64,000 bases of DNA from contig JAJEKV010000005.1 of NCBI GenBank assembly GCA_021234155.1, forward strand, positions 1,933,294 through 1,997,293. The letters are read 5' to 3'. Positions 1-10,979 of the stretch are shown in pieces. This DNA comes from Isoetes taiwanensis (lineage: Eukaryota > Streptophyta > Lycopodiopsida > Isoetales > Isoetaceae). The notes beneath the pieces are model-generated. The model was not told where the DNA came from. It made no database searches and saw only the letters and a list, made by a program, of their open reading frames with translations. The number at the start of each line of letters is the position of its first letter. The first letter of the stretch is position 1. A program made the translations under genes and the position numbers.

Positions 1-780
1 AGGGAGACGCCAAAAAAATCTTTTGGGGGGAATACGAAATTTTAAGAGGGAGTTAAAAAAGTAGGCGGGCAACGGCAACGCACTCGAAAACCGACGTACC
101 AGCCATAAATATAATTTTCTTTTTCTTCCCAATTTTATGACATACACCCAATAAACTTCTGCGATTTTTGTTTGGTATTTGGAACCAGTGGTCTGGGGTA
201 AGATTTGGGTCGTGTATAGTATTTTTCCCTATTGAAAACCGTATAATTTGAGGCATTTGAGGAGCTTAACGGCGTGTAGATGTCGTTTGAGGAAAGGGCG
301 AATTTCTTTGGGCATTTGCAATGTCTGGAAATGGAACGAGGAGGATGTCAGGTGATGGATTTGCCTTGCGAGACAGCGAGGAGCTTCATGCCGATGAAGT
401 CGGGAATAAATAGAGGTTACGATTTGGTGTGCTTGAATGATTGAATGTGATCTGGTTTTGGTTGAAGCTTGCTCCAAGCATAGTGGTTTTGGTTGAAGCT
501 TGCTCCAGCATAGTGCAAGTTTTTCACGGCTTTCCAGAGATTCTTCGCTTGGTTTGTGGCAGTGCATATTCTTCGCTTGGTTTGTGGCAGTGCATACATA
601 TATCTGCCTGGCAATTTGCGACCAAATGTGAGTTAAAATTTCGCATGTGGTTTAAAGTTGTACTAGGGTAGGCGCGGGGCAGCATTCCCTTTGTCCGGTG
701 GATCTTTGCGGACCGTGGCGGGAGCAACCATCCACAAGGCGGAATGCTGGACCAAACCTTTTACTAACAATATCATAACT
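1..780. other. No recognisable gene
   Basis: Several short open frames exist on both strands but none shows a known domain, and they overlap one another in conflicting frames. The only clear structure is two short tandem duplications, listed separately. Confidence 0.5.
453..597. repeat. Two short tandem duplications
   Basis: A unit containing GGTTGAAGCTTGCTCCA occurs at about 453 and again at about 484 (period 31). A 28-bp unit starting TTCTTCGCTTGG occurs at 541 and 569. Both look like simple local duplications. Confidence 0.85.
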
Positions 781-816
781 GGGGAGCGAATTCTTGACCT
801 GCTGTGATGGTGAAGA

Positions 817-920
817 GGAGGTTAACCCTCCCCTCCAGATGATTATGCAAAATAACCCTCGAGGCCGGAGGCCGAGAGGGTTATTATTGCATAATCATCG
901 AGAGGGGGGGGTTGACCTCC
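817..920. repeat. Long imperfect hairpin
   Basis: The arms at about 817-860 and 876-919 are inverted copies: GATTATGCAAAATAACCCTC pairs with GAGGGTTATTATTGCATAATC apart from one base, and the outer GAGGTTAACC pairs with GGTTGACCTC. The loop is GC-rich (GAGGCCGGAGGCCGAG). It may be a foldback element remnant. It abuts the inverted arm that begins at 920. Confidence 0.8.
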
Positions 921-2090
921 CTTAACTCCAGGTCCGAGCAGATTAACTGAACAAGAAGAAGCTATGCCCCGGGCCCATGGATTCTTCAAGATTTAGTGCG
1001 CTTTTCCCCTAGCGATCTTGATTTTGCAAAGCGGCGGCGTTCTAGACGCTGGGCCCGATTGCTCAAAAGAAGACCATCCAGGCGATGAGAGGCGTGATTG
1101 AAGGCATTCCGAGCTTGATTATGCAGATTTGGTTAAGATTAAGGACAAAAATGGTGGATTCGGACGGCTCTTGCTTTGCTTGGCCAAATTTGAAGAACAT
1201 GAATTCAAGATTAGGATTCTTCCCAGATGCGGCCACTGTTTCCATTCTGAATGCATCGATCTGTGGCTTTATTCAAGAACTTCTTGCCCTCTTTGCAGGC
1301 AGAGCTTGTTGGTCCCCCCAACTCCGGCGCCCCGTGCTTCCGATCCTTAACTCCAGGTATGTTTGCTCAGAAGCACAGCATCAAAGAGCCCAAAAGTGAA
1401 GAACCTGAAGACATGCAAGTTAACCATCAAATCTGCACAAATCCGGTAGCTATTTGGTCTTTTTTTCTTTACAAATGCCAAGGCCTATATTAGGCTCTCT
1501 AATACTCATTTTACTAGATTATAAGACTAGATTTAAAGCTAAACATACATATTCATGTACCTGCTCAGAAAATCCTTCAAGCAAGTAGATGGGGCTGCGC
1601 AGCAATGCTTGGCTGTAGAAATACAGTAAATGGGCTTCTTTGGGCAGCAAAAAAGGCCATTTTGGGCATCTATATTGGCCGGATTTGTTGCAGAGGAACA
1701 AGCATTCAAGCTTTTTGCACCATTGGAATCACATAAACAAGCAAATCTGACCTTTTGCCATCACAAAAACAAGCCAAAATCTTGATTGAATCACATCTTT
1801 AACTAAAAATTCTCGTGATTTCTCTTTCCAGAGTGGATTAGAGTTCGTTTGAATGCAAAAGACTAGTAACAGAGCCTTATCATATGGTAGCGGAGCACTT
1901 CAACGCAACAGAGCAAGTGATAATCCATAGAATATTCCTCAAAAACGAATATTCTGAAGATTATATTAGATAATTCATGGAATATTCTTTAAAAAACGAA
2001 TATTCTAGAAATTATGGATTTTAACCTCATCTTCATCCAACGGTTGGCAACGGTCGGATCAAGTTAATCTGCAAGGACCTGGAGTTAAGG
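920..2090. mobile_element. Candidate TIR element enclosing a RING-H2 fragment
   Basis: CTTAACTCCAGGTCC followed by GCAGATTAACT at 920-947 is repeated in inverted orientation at 2062-2090, giving roughly 28-bp arms about 1.1 kb apart. A RING-H2 fragment lies between them. No clear target-site duplication was found. A direct repeat of ATTCTTGACCTGCTG sits just outside both ends (about 790 and 2097), so a local duplication could also explain the arrangement. Confidence 0.4.
1085..1350 (+). pseudogene. RING-H2 (ATL-type) E3 ligase fragment
   Basis: The frame around 1129-1350 encodes LCLAKFEEHEFKIRILPRC followed by GHCFHSECIDLWL and TSCPLCR, matching the RING-H2 zinc-binding domain of plant ATL-type ubiquitin ligases. 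The C-G-H-x-F-H-x2-C core and the last Cys pair are present, but the first cysteine of the first pair is missing in this frame. A preceding RGVIEGIPSL stretch, typical of the segment just before the ATL RING, lies in another frame, so at least one frameshift separates them. No transmembrane segment or start codon in a matching frame is visible. This is a broken domain fragment rather than a gene, and the inverted arms at 920 and 2062 suggest it may have been carried inside a transposon. Confidence 0.75.
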
Positions 2091-2590
2091 AGAAGGATTC
2101 TTGACCTGCTGCTCCGGTGATGCAGAACAATCCAAGGATTTACCATTCCCTCAGATTGGCATGGGCGACGTGGTCGTAGGAAATTACACCACCGAAAATA
2201 ATAGCGACCCAGTTATGATATTGTCGAAATTGTGCCTCTGTCAGCACCAGCCTCTATTTCGTTCTGTGAGAGAGAATTTCGTTCTGTCATGTGAATTCCG
2301 TTCTGCATGTGAATTTCGTTCTGTCAGCAGAGCTATTTTCCGCAGAGAGCAAGGCGGATTCTGCAGAGCATGACCGACGGCCCTTCTTGGAGCTTGACTG
2401 CATTGCAGGCAAGGAAAGATGCAGCTCCGGAAGGCACGCTCCGGAAGGCAACAGAGGGCGGAATGTGCAGAGCAAGATTGCAAAGCTTCTTGGCAGATTC
2501 TTGGCAAAGCTTCTCTGCAAAGCTTCTCTGTGTTTGGAAGCTGGAGCCGATTCAGCACAGCGCTGTTGCATGACAAAAAAATTTGGCTTT
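1351..2590. other. Non-coding, repeat-rich stretch
   Basis: No gene recognised. Two GAATATTC-based near-palindromes lie at about 1926-2010, three short TGTGAATT(T/C)CGTTCTG repeats at about 2270-2325, and short duplications (CTCCGGAAGGCA; AAGCTTCTCTG) at about 2420-2530. Confidence 0.5.
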
Positions 2591-2740
2591 TTTAGCAGGG
2601 TTGCCTAACCCCCCCTGCACAAAAGGCTGCAATTCTAGCTATGCCACGTGTCCTGCCACGTCATCTTTAGCAGGGTTGCCTAACCCCCCCTGCACAAAAG
2701 GCTGCAATTCTAGCTATGCCACGTGTCCTGCCACGTCATC
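2591..2740. repeat. Perfect 75-bp tandem duplication
   Basis: Two apparently identical units, 2591-2665 and 2666-2740, begin TTTAGCAGGGTTGCC and end CCACGTCATC. Each contains AGCAGGG and CCCTGC in inverted orientation plus CCACGTGTCC. The identity indicates a recent duplication. Confidence 0.95.
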
Positions 2741-3510
2741 TGTAATCTTTTTGGGCCGTCCGATTATGTAATTTCCGATCGTAGGGCCAGGGAAATTAGA
2801 AAAACCAAGAAATTCCCGCGCCCGAGTTTGGCGCTTCGATCTCGATCTTGGCACGCCTTGGCTATGGCGGCCCGTCCTAGCCGGCTATGGAGGTTTTTTT
2901 TTTTTTGTTGGTATACCTGTTCTCCAGAGATCGAGGAACCCATGGTCAATTTTCGTCCGGGCCTATCTTGGCAAATCTGGAACAGTCTGATAGCATTTTG
3001 GTAAGTTTGTACGCCGAAACTGGCAACACATGAGTAGAATGATCGAAAACTGGGGATCCTATTGGTCTATTCGCCATGAACTGTTGGTGTTGTTGGCCGT
3101 TGCAGCCGATTAGGGCATCGATGCTGCTTCTGATATTCAGTAGCCAGAGATGGAGTTTTACATATGATATTCAATGGCTAGAGATGTTGCTCTGGTGAAA
3201 GAGCTGAGTATAGGTATGCAGATCACAACTAGAATTTTGTACTCTATGCAGCATTCAATAGAACAACTAGATCACAACTAGAACACTTGGTGGACGAACT
3301 TCTTACATGGAAATGAAAGGTCTTATAAATGGATGATGCACAGACTTCGTTTATGTTTCCATTGTTTTGTAGATGTATGCTTATGATTCTACAATATTCT
3401 TTACAGGTGCATATCTGCTAGGATTCTACATACTGATGGAATAAATTCACATTTAATTACCTATGTGTGAATAATTGCTGTACACATCTGCTGGTTCCCA
3501 TGTGAGCTTA
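2741..3510. other. No recognisable gene
   Basis: AT-rich, intron-like sequence precedes the ACCase relic. A T-run lies at 2893-2905. No coding region with recognisable similarity was found. Confidence 0.4.
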
Positions 3511-3517
3511 TTAAGGT

Positions 3518-3796
3518 GATTTCGACGAGGCCAAGTCTACCAATCTGAAAGGTCATGTTGTAGCAGTGCGTGTAACAAGCGAAGATCCTGATGATGGTTT
3601 TAAACCAACAACCGGCAAAGTTCAGGTATTAATGCTTTAGTTGTAAAAGATGCTTTTTCCAGATGATTAATTAATTAGGTTAGTTTGCAGTTTCTAGAAA
3701 TCTTCAAATGACTTTAACATCTTAGCATCAAGTCTCACGGCAGCAAGGGTCTTAGACTACATTGGTTATCTTGAGAAGTGCCAGATTCCACCAAAG
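3518..3796 (+). pseudogene. Homomeric acetyl-CoA carboxylase relic (two exons)
   Basis: An exon at about 3518-3625 encodes [19 protein letters not shown] followed by [11 protein letters not shown] and ends at a GT donor. A second exon, 3733-3796, encodes LDYIGYLEKCQIPPK and also ends at a GT donor. Both match the biotin-carboxylase half of the large multidomain plant ACCase, which makes malonyl-CoA for fatty-acid elongation. In the full protein more than 100 residues separate these two segments; here they are separated only by a short AT-rich stretch, so the middle is deleted. No biotinyl or carboxyltransferase exon was recognised. I read it as a duplicated, internally deleted gene fragment. 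Confidence 0.8.
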
Positions 3797-4689
3797 GTGT
3801 GTTGCAATGTGATTAATTTATTTCAAATCATGCTTCTGTATAGATGTACACCTGCTGATTGTAGGGTTGGGATTTTGCAGAATCTTTCCCTTCGAGATGG
3901 GCCGCTGTCCAATGGAGTTCTCAGAGCCAAAGCTGAGCCTGTCACACATGAAATATTAGGTGATTCTTTAAGGTACATGCCATGCATAGCAGAAGTAGAC
4001 TATATTTGAACAGATATTAAAAGCAAGGAATAATAATGTGTACAAAAGAAGTTTTTTTTCTTCTTAAGTAGATGTATAATGACCCTTGTCTATGTTGAAC
4101 TGATCTAAAATGCATCTTTGGTTAGATGGTACTATCGTGTGCATGCATGCATGCATCTTTGTTCTATTACTGAAATGCTATGCATTTATGCTTTCATTAA
4201 ATAAATCACGTTTTGTCTGTTTAAACATGAATATGATTTCGAACATGAACATGATTTCGTTAAGATATCCACAAATTCATAACTATAGCTCTGCTTTTTG
4301 GAGCAGATATAGAAAATTGGGTATACAAATCCACCGTAGAATTCATTGGAATTCATCCCAAAGCGCATAAGGATATGACGCCCGATGGGTAACCCGAGAA
4401 GCACAAGTTGACACATGGTTCCATCAAGTAGTGTTTTTATGCCGGTTTGATCCCTCTGCTTTGAGCTGTCCAGATATGTTCCTCCAACAAGACACAATTC
4501 TTAGGCGAATGCTGCCTATGATCTACCTGCAATGATAAACTTAGCGGATACAAAACAATGAAGTCTAAGCTTTACTACATTGGCCATTCTGTGCTCAAAT
4601 CAAAGTTCAGAATTAACTTTGTCTGATAACATGGTACTGGTATACCTTTAGCATTTGAATTAAGGGCAGTGCAGTTCATTCTATCTACC
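3797..4689. other. No recognisable gene
   Basis: AT-rich with a GCATGCATGCATGCAT run at about 4140 and a duplicated GAACATGAACATGATTTCG-type unit at about 4225-4262. Small frames at 3797-4009 (+) and 4186-4497 (-) show no recognisable domain. The former directly follows the ACCase relic but I could not align it to ACCase. Confidence 0.4.
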
Positions 4690-5152
4690 ACTATAACCAA
4701 GGTGAAAATCTATGATACAGATCTTGCAATAATCGAATCATTTGCAGCTACTGGCATAGAGCTCATAGTTGGAACGAAGATGAAAAACATCCGTGATATT
4801 GCTTGATGCGCTGGGTGGAGTAAAATGTTGCGGTCGACATGCCTACATCAAAGATCAACATAGTTTCTGTAAGGAACACTCAACTAGTTCCTGCCATGCA
4901 AAACATTCATGCTGCATTCTGGACCTAAGGATTGACAACCTAGTGAAAACTTCACCAACGAAACTAATGATCCAGCTTTACAGGGAAACAGGGCCCCCTT
5001 TATGGTCAATAAATATTCATATTTTGCTTACAAGCGTGAGTCTAATCATATCTCTCTTGCTTATGCCATGTTCCTTTAAAATGGTAATAGGTCTTCATTA
5101 TGCCAATTTGCTCGACGCAGCATATGCCATGAAGAAAATGGGATTCCCCTAA
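4690..5152 (+). pseudogene. GH17 beta-1,3-glucanase relic
   Basis: In order, across shifting frames: KIYDTDLAIIESFAATGIEL with VGTK (about 4705-4790), VPAMQNIHAAFWT (about 4890), GPPFMVN with YFAYKRESNHISLAYAMF (about 4990-5075), and LHYANLLDAAYAMKKMGF (about 5093-5149). This succession matches glycoside hydrolase family 17, plant endo-1,3-beta-glucanases that cut callose-type glucan in the cell wall. The order is preserved but at least four frameshifts and several stops break it, and the N-terminal strand and much of the region with the catalytic glutamates are missing. It cannot encode an enzyme. Confidence 0.78.
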
Positions 5153-5603
5153 TGTGAATAGTATTGTGTCTAAAAATGTAAATTTGCAGCTATATTATAC
5201 ATGGTACCACCACTCTGAAACATCATAAATTGAGGTGGCATTGCCGGCTTGGCATGTGACAAGGCTTGCCACATAGGGTATCTGCTTGGGATACCGCCAC
5301 GTGGAATGCATTCAATAGGATGACTGCCACTTAGATTATTTGCTACAACCAATGGACACCCTCCCCTATGGCTTCTCCCCGTATCCCCCGAGACACCATA
5401 TAGCCTTTTCAGATTAACGTACTTACCAAGTATGCCTTCTTGAAGGTTTCAAAATTCTACTACAAGACCCTGCTCGACAAATAATAACTCTGACTTTAAG
5501 CCTTGTATGGTTCCATATTCATAAGGAACGTGTTTGACTTCATAGTAGCATTACCGACATTTACTGCCCTTATGAAGGATGAAGGTGCCACCTCATCTTT
5601 ACT
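5153..5603. other. No recognisable gene
   Basis: Nothing identifiable apart from a short minus-strand open frame at 5170-5352 without a recognisable domain. Confidence 0.4.
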
Positions 5604-5607
5604 ATCA

Positions 5608-5930
5608 GGGTAAAAGCATGCTACGGTGTACCACTTTTGGAACCCTCAAAAGTACCTACACTGGGTACTTTTAAAACTGGTACTTTCTGTTTTTTCTTTC
5701 CATTAAAATCAATCGAAAATTTTTGAATTGAGGGTCAATAGCATGTCAATCTATAGTACTAGAGGATAACAATACTACTAATGACTAAAATAAATGAATT
5801 AACTCTCAAACTTATTTTTTATTGCGGCATTTTTGCAAGTTCCCAGTACCCAGTGCTGGGTACTTTTCTGGGTAGTTTTGTACTACCTAAATAGGTACTT
5901 TAGATGGTACACCCTAGCATGCTTTCACCC
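5608..5930. mobile_element. 323-bp MITE with about 26-bp TIRs
   Basis: The left end GGGTAAAAGCATGCTA then CGGTGTACCA matches the reverse complement of the right end (GGGTGAAAGCATGCTA then GGGTGTACCA) with two mismatches. ATCA flanks both ends (5604-5607 and 5931-5934), a plausible 4-bp target duplication. The inside has no coding capacity and contains repeated GGGTACTTTT and AGTACC words, also inverted. This is a non-autonomous DNA transposon of unassigned superfamily. Confidence 0.85.
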
Positions 5931-5959
5931 ATCATCAAGAATTCTTTACTTTATGGGAT

Positions 5960-6784
5960 CTACTGTATTGACTGCATCTCTTCGTCCATCTTTCTGATTA
6001 ATTTCCAGCTCGTGCATAAATGTTCGATAATAGAACAAAGGCTCCCGTTTTTCTCTTGATGCAAGTCGATCACAAAGTCCAAAACATGTTCTGCTAATTC
6101 TGAATTAAAATCAACCCTAGATGCCCGAAGAAAAAATTTCCATACCACAATGGATGCTTCAAATGGCATTCCTTGAATAAGGTTTCCAGCCTGATCAGCC
6201 CATCCAGCATGGCCAAGGAGATCGATAACACAAGCATAATGAAGCTCACATTCTGAAGCCATGGTAAGAACACGGTGATATCCTTCATCTAATAATCCTC
6301 CATGGTTGCACGCGAAAGAATGGCAACAAAAGTAACTTCATTAGGTTTTGCGTGTTTTATGCCTTTTGCTGCATGCTCTTGAACATCATAATGGATTCTT
6401 TTGCACCCTATGCCGACAAGATGCGCTATGATCGTATTCCATACAACCACATCACATGAGGATATCCTATCAAATAATTTACGTGCATCATTTATACCCC
6501 CACATTTTGCATACACGTCAATGAGTGCACTATGAATAAAAGTATCTGTTTCACATCCATTTGTCTCGATTAGTGCGTGGATCTTCTTTCCTTGTTCCAT
6601 ATCTCGAATGCTAGCACAGGCACTGAGAACACTAATAAAAGTGATGCTGTTTGGCAGCACACTTTCTAGACACATTTGCTGAAAAATGAGAAGTGCTTTC
6701 AAGCCATCTTTTTGCTGATCATATCCTGCAATCATTGCACTCCATGAGATGACATTCCTTTCTTTCATTCTTTCAAACACTGCT
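5960..6784 (-). pseudogene. PPR protein gene, 3' part (PLS class with E domain)
   Basis: Reading from 6784 down, the frame encodes FERMKERNVISWSAMIAGY, then PNSITFISVLSACASIRDME, then FIHSALIDVYAKCGGINDA, all classic 31-36-residue PPR units. After a one-base frameshift near 6310 it continues with LLDEGYHRVL and LHYACVIDLLGHAGWADQA, the last PPR and the E-type C-terminal region. PPR proteins bind organellar RNA, and the E domain is linked to C-to-U editing. No DYW motif is seen; the frame ends at 5960. The upstream half lies at 29462-30070, separated by a retrotransposon insertion. The gene is dead through both insertion and frameshift. Confidence 0.88.
6780..6784. repeat. Target-site duplication, left copy (CTGCT)
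   Basis: CTGCT directly precedes TGTGACGTCC, the left end of the chromovirus array, and matches 29462-29466. Five base pairs is the usual Ty3/gypsy duplication length. Confidence 0.85.
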
Positions 6785-8533
6785 TGTGACGTCCCCTACT
6801 CGTATACGGTGCCCTCACCGTATACAAACAGGAGTTCATCCCCCATACCAGCTCCATGCTAATACAGGGCCCTCCACATGACACTGCAACCGTGACGGGT
6901 TCCAGTGGGAAGAGTGGAAGGGTCATTGCACCCCGCCTCCCTCGGGGGCCTACCTAGGCGGAAGGCGTAAACATACATGTCGAAGAGCACATACATCAAT
7001 ATCATAATGACCATCACGGCGGATGGCCTCCACATATCTGCATAGACAAAGATCAGCACATCACATAGGAATCCTACCCAAGGCTCGACTCAAAGGGATG
7101 ACCGGACTTGGGTCCCCGAGTTCATTGCGCATGCAATTCATGGCAATGGATTTGGTCACTACATGAACATGGCTTAGGGTGTCCACTCCATCCGCCCCTC
7201 CCATTACACTTTGAGATAGGTTGAAGAACTTCGGTTGGACCGTCTGCCGGGATCATAGCCAAGGGGCTATAGCCAGTTACATCTCCCCTGCACCGATGAG
7301 GTAGGGAGGTTTCTCTCCACCGTGATGATCAATGCCATAGCAAAGTGCATTAGAGGACACCAACCGTCCGTATTCGACTTTTAACCCACTTTGAAGGGAA
7401 CTACCACCACCACCGTGTCCCGACCCACGTGCCGGACAACCACCGCACCCGGGACCGGCTGAAACCCCTCGGTGGCACCGGCCGCCAGCACGGCTTTTAT
7501 CCCCAACGGTGTCGAACTCATACTGTGGTGCACGCAGTCCCGAGTATTAAGCGCTAGTCTGCAAGTGCTCTCCCGGTAGACTTTACATCCCGAGAGCAAC
7601 CGCTATGGACACAACCACCCTTATCAACCTGGTCTGACCCCTAAGAACACAACACAAAGGGCTATTGCACGCAGGCCGCAACTTACAAGTGTGCTAGAGA
7701 GGCTACTCTAGGAGCATCAACTACAAAGCTTTAGGTCTCTACCCCTTCCCAATACAAGGAGTTCACAGAGATACATCATCCATGTACATCACGTAAGAAC
7801 TAAAGAACAAGATCTAATCTATATCATGTAGTTAGGTTCTTTAGTTAGAATCGCTATCTAGAGTTCTAGAGGGTCGCTATGGGCAACTTAATAGGCTAAA
7901 CCTACCGATTCAATGACTAAAACAGGGGTTTAGACTATCTAATTGGCCAAATACCGATCCTTGAGAGACTCCTCCTCGACTGAGCTCTCGACCATCCCTG
8001 GCCGGAACGCCCGAATCTAGAGAAACTAAGGTTGCAATTCTCCCAAGCCAGTTCGGGATGCGGTTTTGGTCGTTGAGGCAGCCCAAAACGAGTTCTCAAA
8101 CCCTAAAATCGAAAATTAGGTTAGTTAGGGTTTCCTACCCCATATAGACAAGGGGGTGGCTAGGGTTTCCACTATCCCCTTTGGCATGTGGGATACTTGG
8201 TAATGGGCCCACTTGCCTTTAAGGGCTAGGTGGCCAAATGTGCCCACATGGAAATGTGTGCACATTAATGAATGTGTACATTGGAAAATGTGCACATTAC
8301 TTGCACCTAAGGGTATGGCCCACTTGGCATCAAGTGGCCACATGGAAATGTGTGCCCACATTAATGTGTACATTGGAAAATGTGCACATTAATACTAATG
8401 CACATTCTAGCAAGTTGCCCCTAGGGCTACCCACTTGGCTATACGCTGGGCATTAATGCCAATCGGGTGGCGGTAATGCTGCGCGTGGCGCAGCATAAAT
8501 ATACGCCCCGGGCGATACCGCTGGAACGTCACA
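6785..8533 (-). repeat. Left (3') LTR
   Basis: 1749 bp, bounded by TGTGACGTCC and GAACGTCACA. Full length by comparison with the right LTR. On the minus strand U3 starts at 8533, preceded by the polypurine tract. Confidence 0.85.
7797..7846. repeat. Conserved LTR stem-loop
   Basis: GAACTAAAGAAC and GTTCTTTAGTT pair across a loop of about 27 bases. The same arms occur at about 28733-28783 in the right LTR and about 16996-17047 in the middle LTR, so the structure is shared by all three. It lies downstream of the TATA box on the minus strand, so it would be transcribed. Confidence 0.7.
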
Positions 8534-8546
8534 TTCTCCCCACCTT
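8534..8546 (-). promoter_or_regulatory. Polypurine tract, copy A
   Basis: The minus strand reads AGGTGGGGAGAA immediately before the LTR start TGTGACG, the expected primer for plus-strand DNA synthesis. Confidence 0.75.
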
Positions 8547-9379
8547 GAAATGATGCTGTCCGCAGCATCGTGGTTCTCCCCACCTTGGAATCTTCCTAAC
8601 CTGCAATCAACCTGATGCATATGATATACTCCTATAATACTTACACATTTATTACAATTACCTCAAGGTAATATTTTTTTATGACATTATTACATCATTA
8701 TATTATGAAATAACTTATCAATTCACGATATTACTAGACAATTTACTCCAAACTTCACTTAACATTACGATTAAGTTTATCAAAATTTAGAATTAACGTT
8801 CGAGGCACTCTTCGTTCCTTGCAACACATTCCAACAAAATTTGTGTTGCAAGTCTTCAGAACTTCGACCTCCCCTGCCCTCCCGGAGCGCTCTCTGGCTT
8901 CCAGTCGACACTACGTTAGTACCATTTAATTATTAATTAAAATTTTTGGTTATATGGTGACCACCCCACCTATCTACATGGATGCATGGCTAATCTCCCC
9001 AGTAGGAAGAGGGTGAATCTTCCATTATGGTCGAGACAGACAGCTACATGCCTATATGCCGCCATGCCTACACCTCTAGTTGCCCGGTGGAGGATATCCT
9101 TCTCGGGGTGGCGAAGGATAGATTCCTCCTATCAAAGCATATATGGGGCTAAAGGTGCTTTTCCTATGAATGCATTCCTCAATGACCTCCTTTCTTCGAG
9201 GTCGCCTACTTAGTGGGACGTAAGTAGACTTTCTAATCTACCTTCCACTCGTCCAAGGGAAACGCCACCATGCCTACATTGACATTACACCACGCCTAGA
9301 GATCACCGTAGTGGTCCCATCATTTGCGACAACGCATGCACCCATACTAAGCGTGGGTGGCATGCGAGATTAATCTTAA
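8547..9379. other. Gypsy 3' non-coding region, copy A
   Basis: Between pol and the polypurine tract; AT-rich and collinear with 17722-18600 of copy B. No coding capacity recognised. Confidence 0.6.
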
Positions 9380-10780
9380 CTATACAAGCATTAACCTACA
9401 CAAATCGACATGCCCGAGCCGATTTCTTCTGGAGATGACCTTGCCGCCCCATTGCTCCTTCCATAAACGTGGGTACCGCTTTACTAAATCTTTCTTAAGT
9501 ACCCATGTCGCGTCTTCCACTCGGTAAGTGTTTCCACTTGACCAAATAATCGAGGAATTCTGATCTCCTCGTTTTCTTGAAAGCTTTATCAAGAATCAAT
9601 TCGGAACTATTTCCAAATGTTCCTCCGCTTTCTTTCAACAATAAGCGAATCCAAGACTTCGCCCGGATTTGGGGTATGCCTCTTCAAAGAAACTCAATGG
9701 AAGACCTTTATGAATCTTTAGGTGTGTTTGGCAAGTCTAGCTTGTAGGCTTGATTGCCTAGTTTCTCGACTATTCTGAAGGTCCAGCCCACCTTGGAGCA
9801 AGCTTCTTGCAATTGCCGATCCCGAAGCCACCGCTTCACCTTAATCTTGAGCCAAACATCATCTCCAACTTCAACTCTCTTCTTTGCTCGATGCTTGTCG
9901 GCGATGCTCTTTTGATCGACTTCTTGCTGCTAGCGTATAGCCACCTAACTTCCTCTACAAGTTCCGTGATATCGGCCAACATCTCGCCGCGAAACTTCCA
10001 CTTTTGACACGGGTTGTGCCAAGTGTCCGAGTTAGGCAATCGAGAAGCCGTAATTGATCATAAACGGGCGCATATTTGGGATGATTCCTGCTTGGTGCTA
10101 TTGTATGCAAACTCCACCAAGTGAATAAATTCTTCCCACATACCTTGCTTATTCCAGCACATAGTTTCGTAGCATGTCCTCTAAAATCCTCGTTGGTCCG
10201 GCCTCACCGCCATCCGCCTGAGGATGATATGCCGTGTTTCATGGATAGCTTCGCCCTCGATCGCCGCAAAGAGGTCTTGCCAAAGGCACTCATGAACTTC
10301 GGATCCTCGCCGGAGATGATCTCCTTATTGGCATGCCATGAAGCCCCCAAAATCTCTTTTGGTGAAGAGCTTTGGTCGTATCCATGGTCAGATGCCCGGT
10401 TCTCGCAAGGCACAAAATGTGCCATCTTCGACCAACTTGTCGACCACTACCATTAAGCATCCTTGCCTCTCACATCGGCCCTTGGGAGTCCCGTGATGAA
10501 ATCCATGCCGATTACCTCCCACTTAGCGCTTGGCACCGCTAATGGCTCTAATGCCCGAATTGAGCTTGCTTCCGCCTTCGCCCCGCCGGGCATAGCCGAC
10601 ATTCCTTGATGTAGCGAAGCTATTTGCTTCTTCATTCCCGGCCAATAATAGGCTGGCCGCGACTTTGAAATATGTTTTCATGAATCCCGCATGGCCAGCT
10701 ATTGGGCTGTTGTCGCGGTCGTGGAGGATCAACTTCCTTACACCTCGATGATTCTAAGCACGCACAACTTGTTCTTATGG
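9380..10780 (-). pseudogene. Ty3/gypsy integrase and chromodomain, copy A
   Basis: Reading right to left: a zinc-finger-like HAGFMKTYFKVAAS segment (about 10700), KWEVIGMDFITGLPR with the first catalytic Asp (about 10500-10545), then EIISGEDPKFMSAFG at about 10300, where the usual SDRDPKF second-Asp motif is altered, then FIHLVEFAYNS (about 10120). It ends in a chromodomain-like segment, FLDYLVKWKHLPS then VEDATWVLKKDLVKRYPRLW (about 9460-9590), split by a frameshift. The integrase would insert the cDNA and the chromodomain would direct it to chromatin. Multiple frameshifts make it non-functional as written. Confidence 0.8.
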
Positions 10781-10979
10781 TATAACAGGTTGCCTTCCTT
10801 CTTATAATGCTTGAAGGCCTCCCGCTCTTTATCTGTTCTAGCCTCCTTAGAAAGGCTTGCCCATACTTCCTTGAAATCCACGTCCGTTGGCAAGGACTCT
10901 TCAATCCTCTTACCAAAGTCGCTGGAGAGCGTCGAAATTGCATTGCAATGCACTCTAGTTGTCGTGATGCCTTGAAAGC

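Noticed and set aside
3797-4009. Third ACCase exon
   Set aside because: The frame (LRDGPLSNGVLRAK) shares only the LRDG word with ACCase and does not align further.
8125-8456. Histidine-rich small proteins in the LTRs
   Set aside because: These frames arise from the repeated CACAT/ATGTG words of U3 and are not conserved among the three LTRs.
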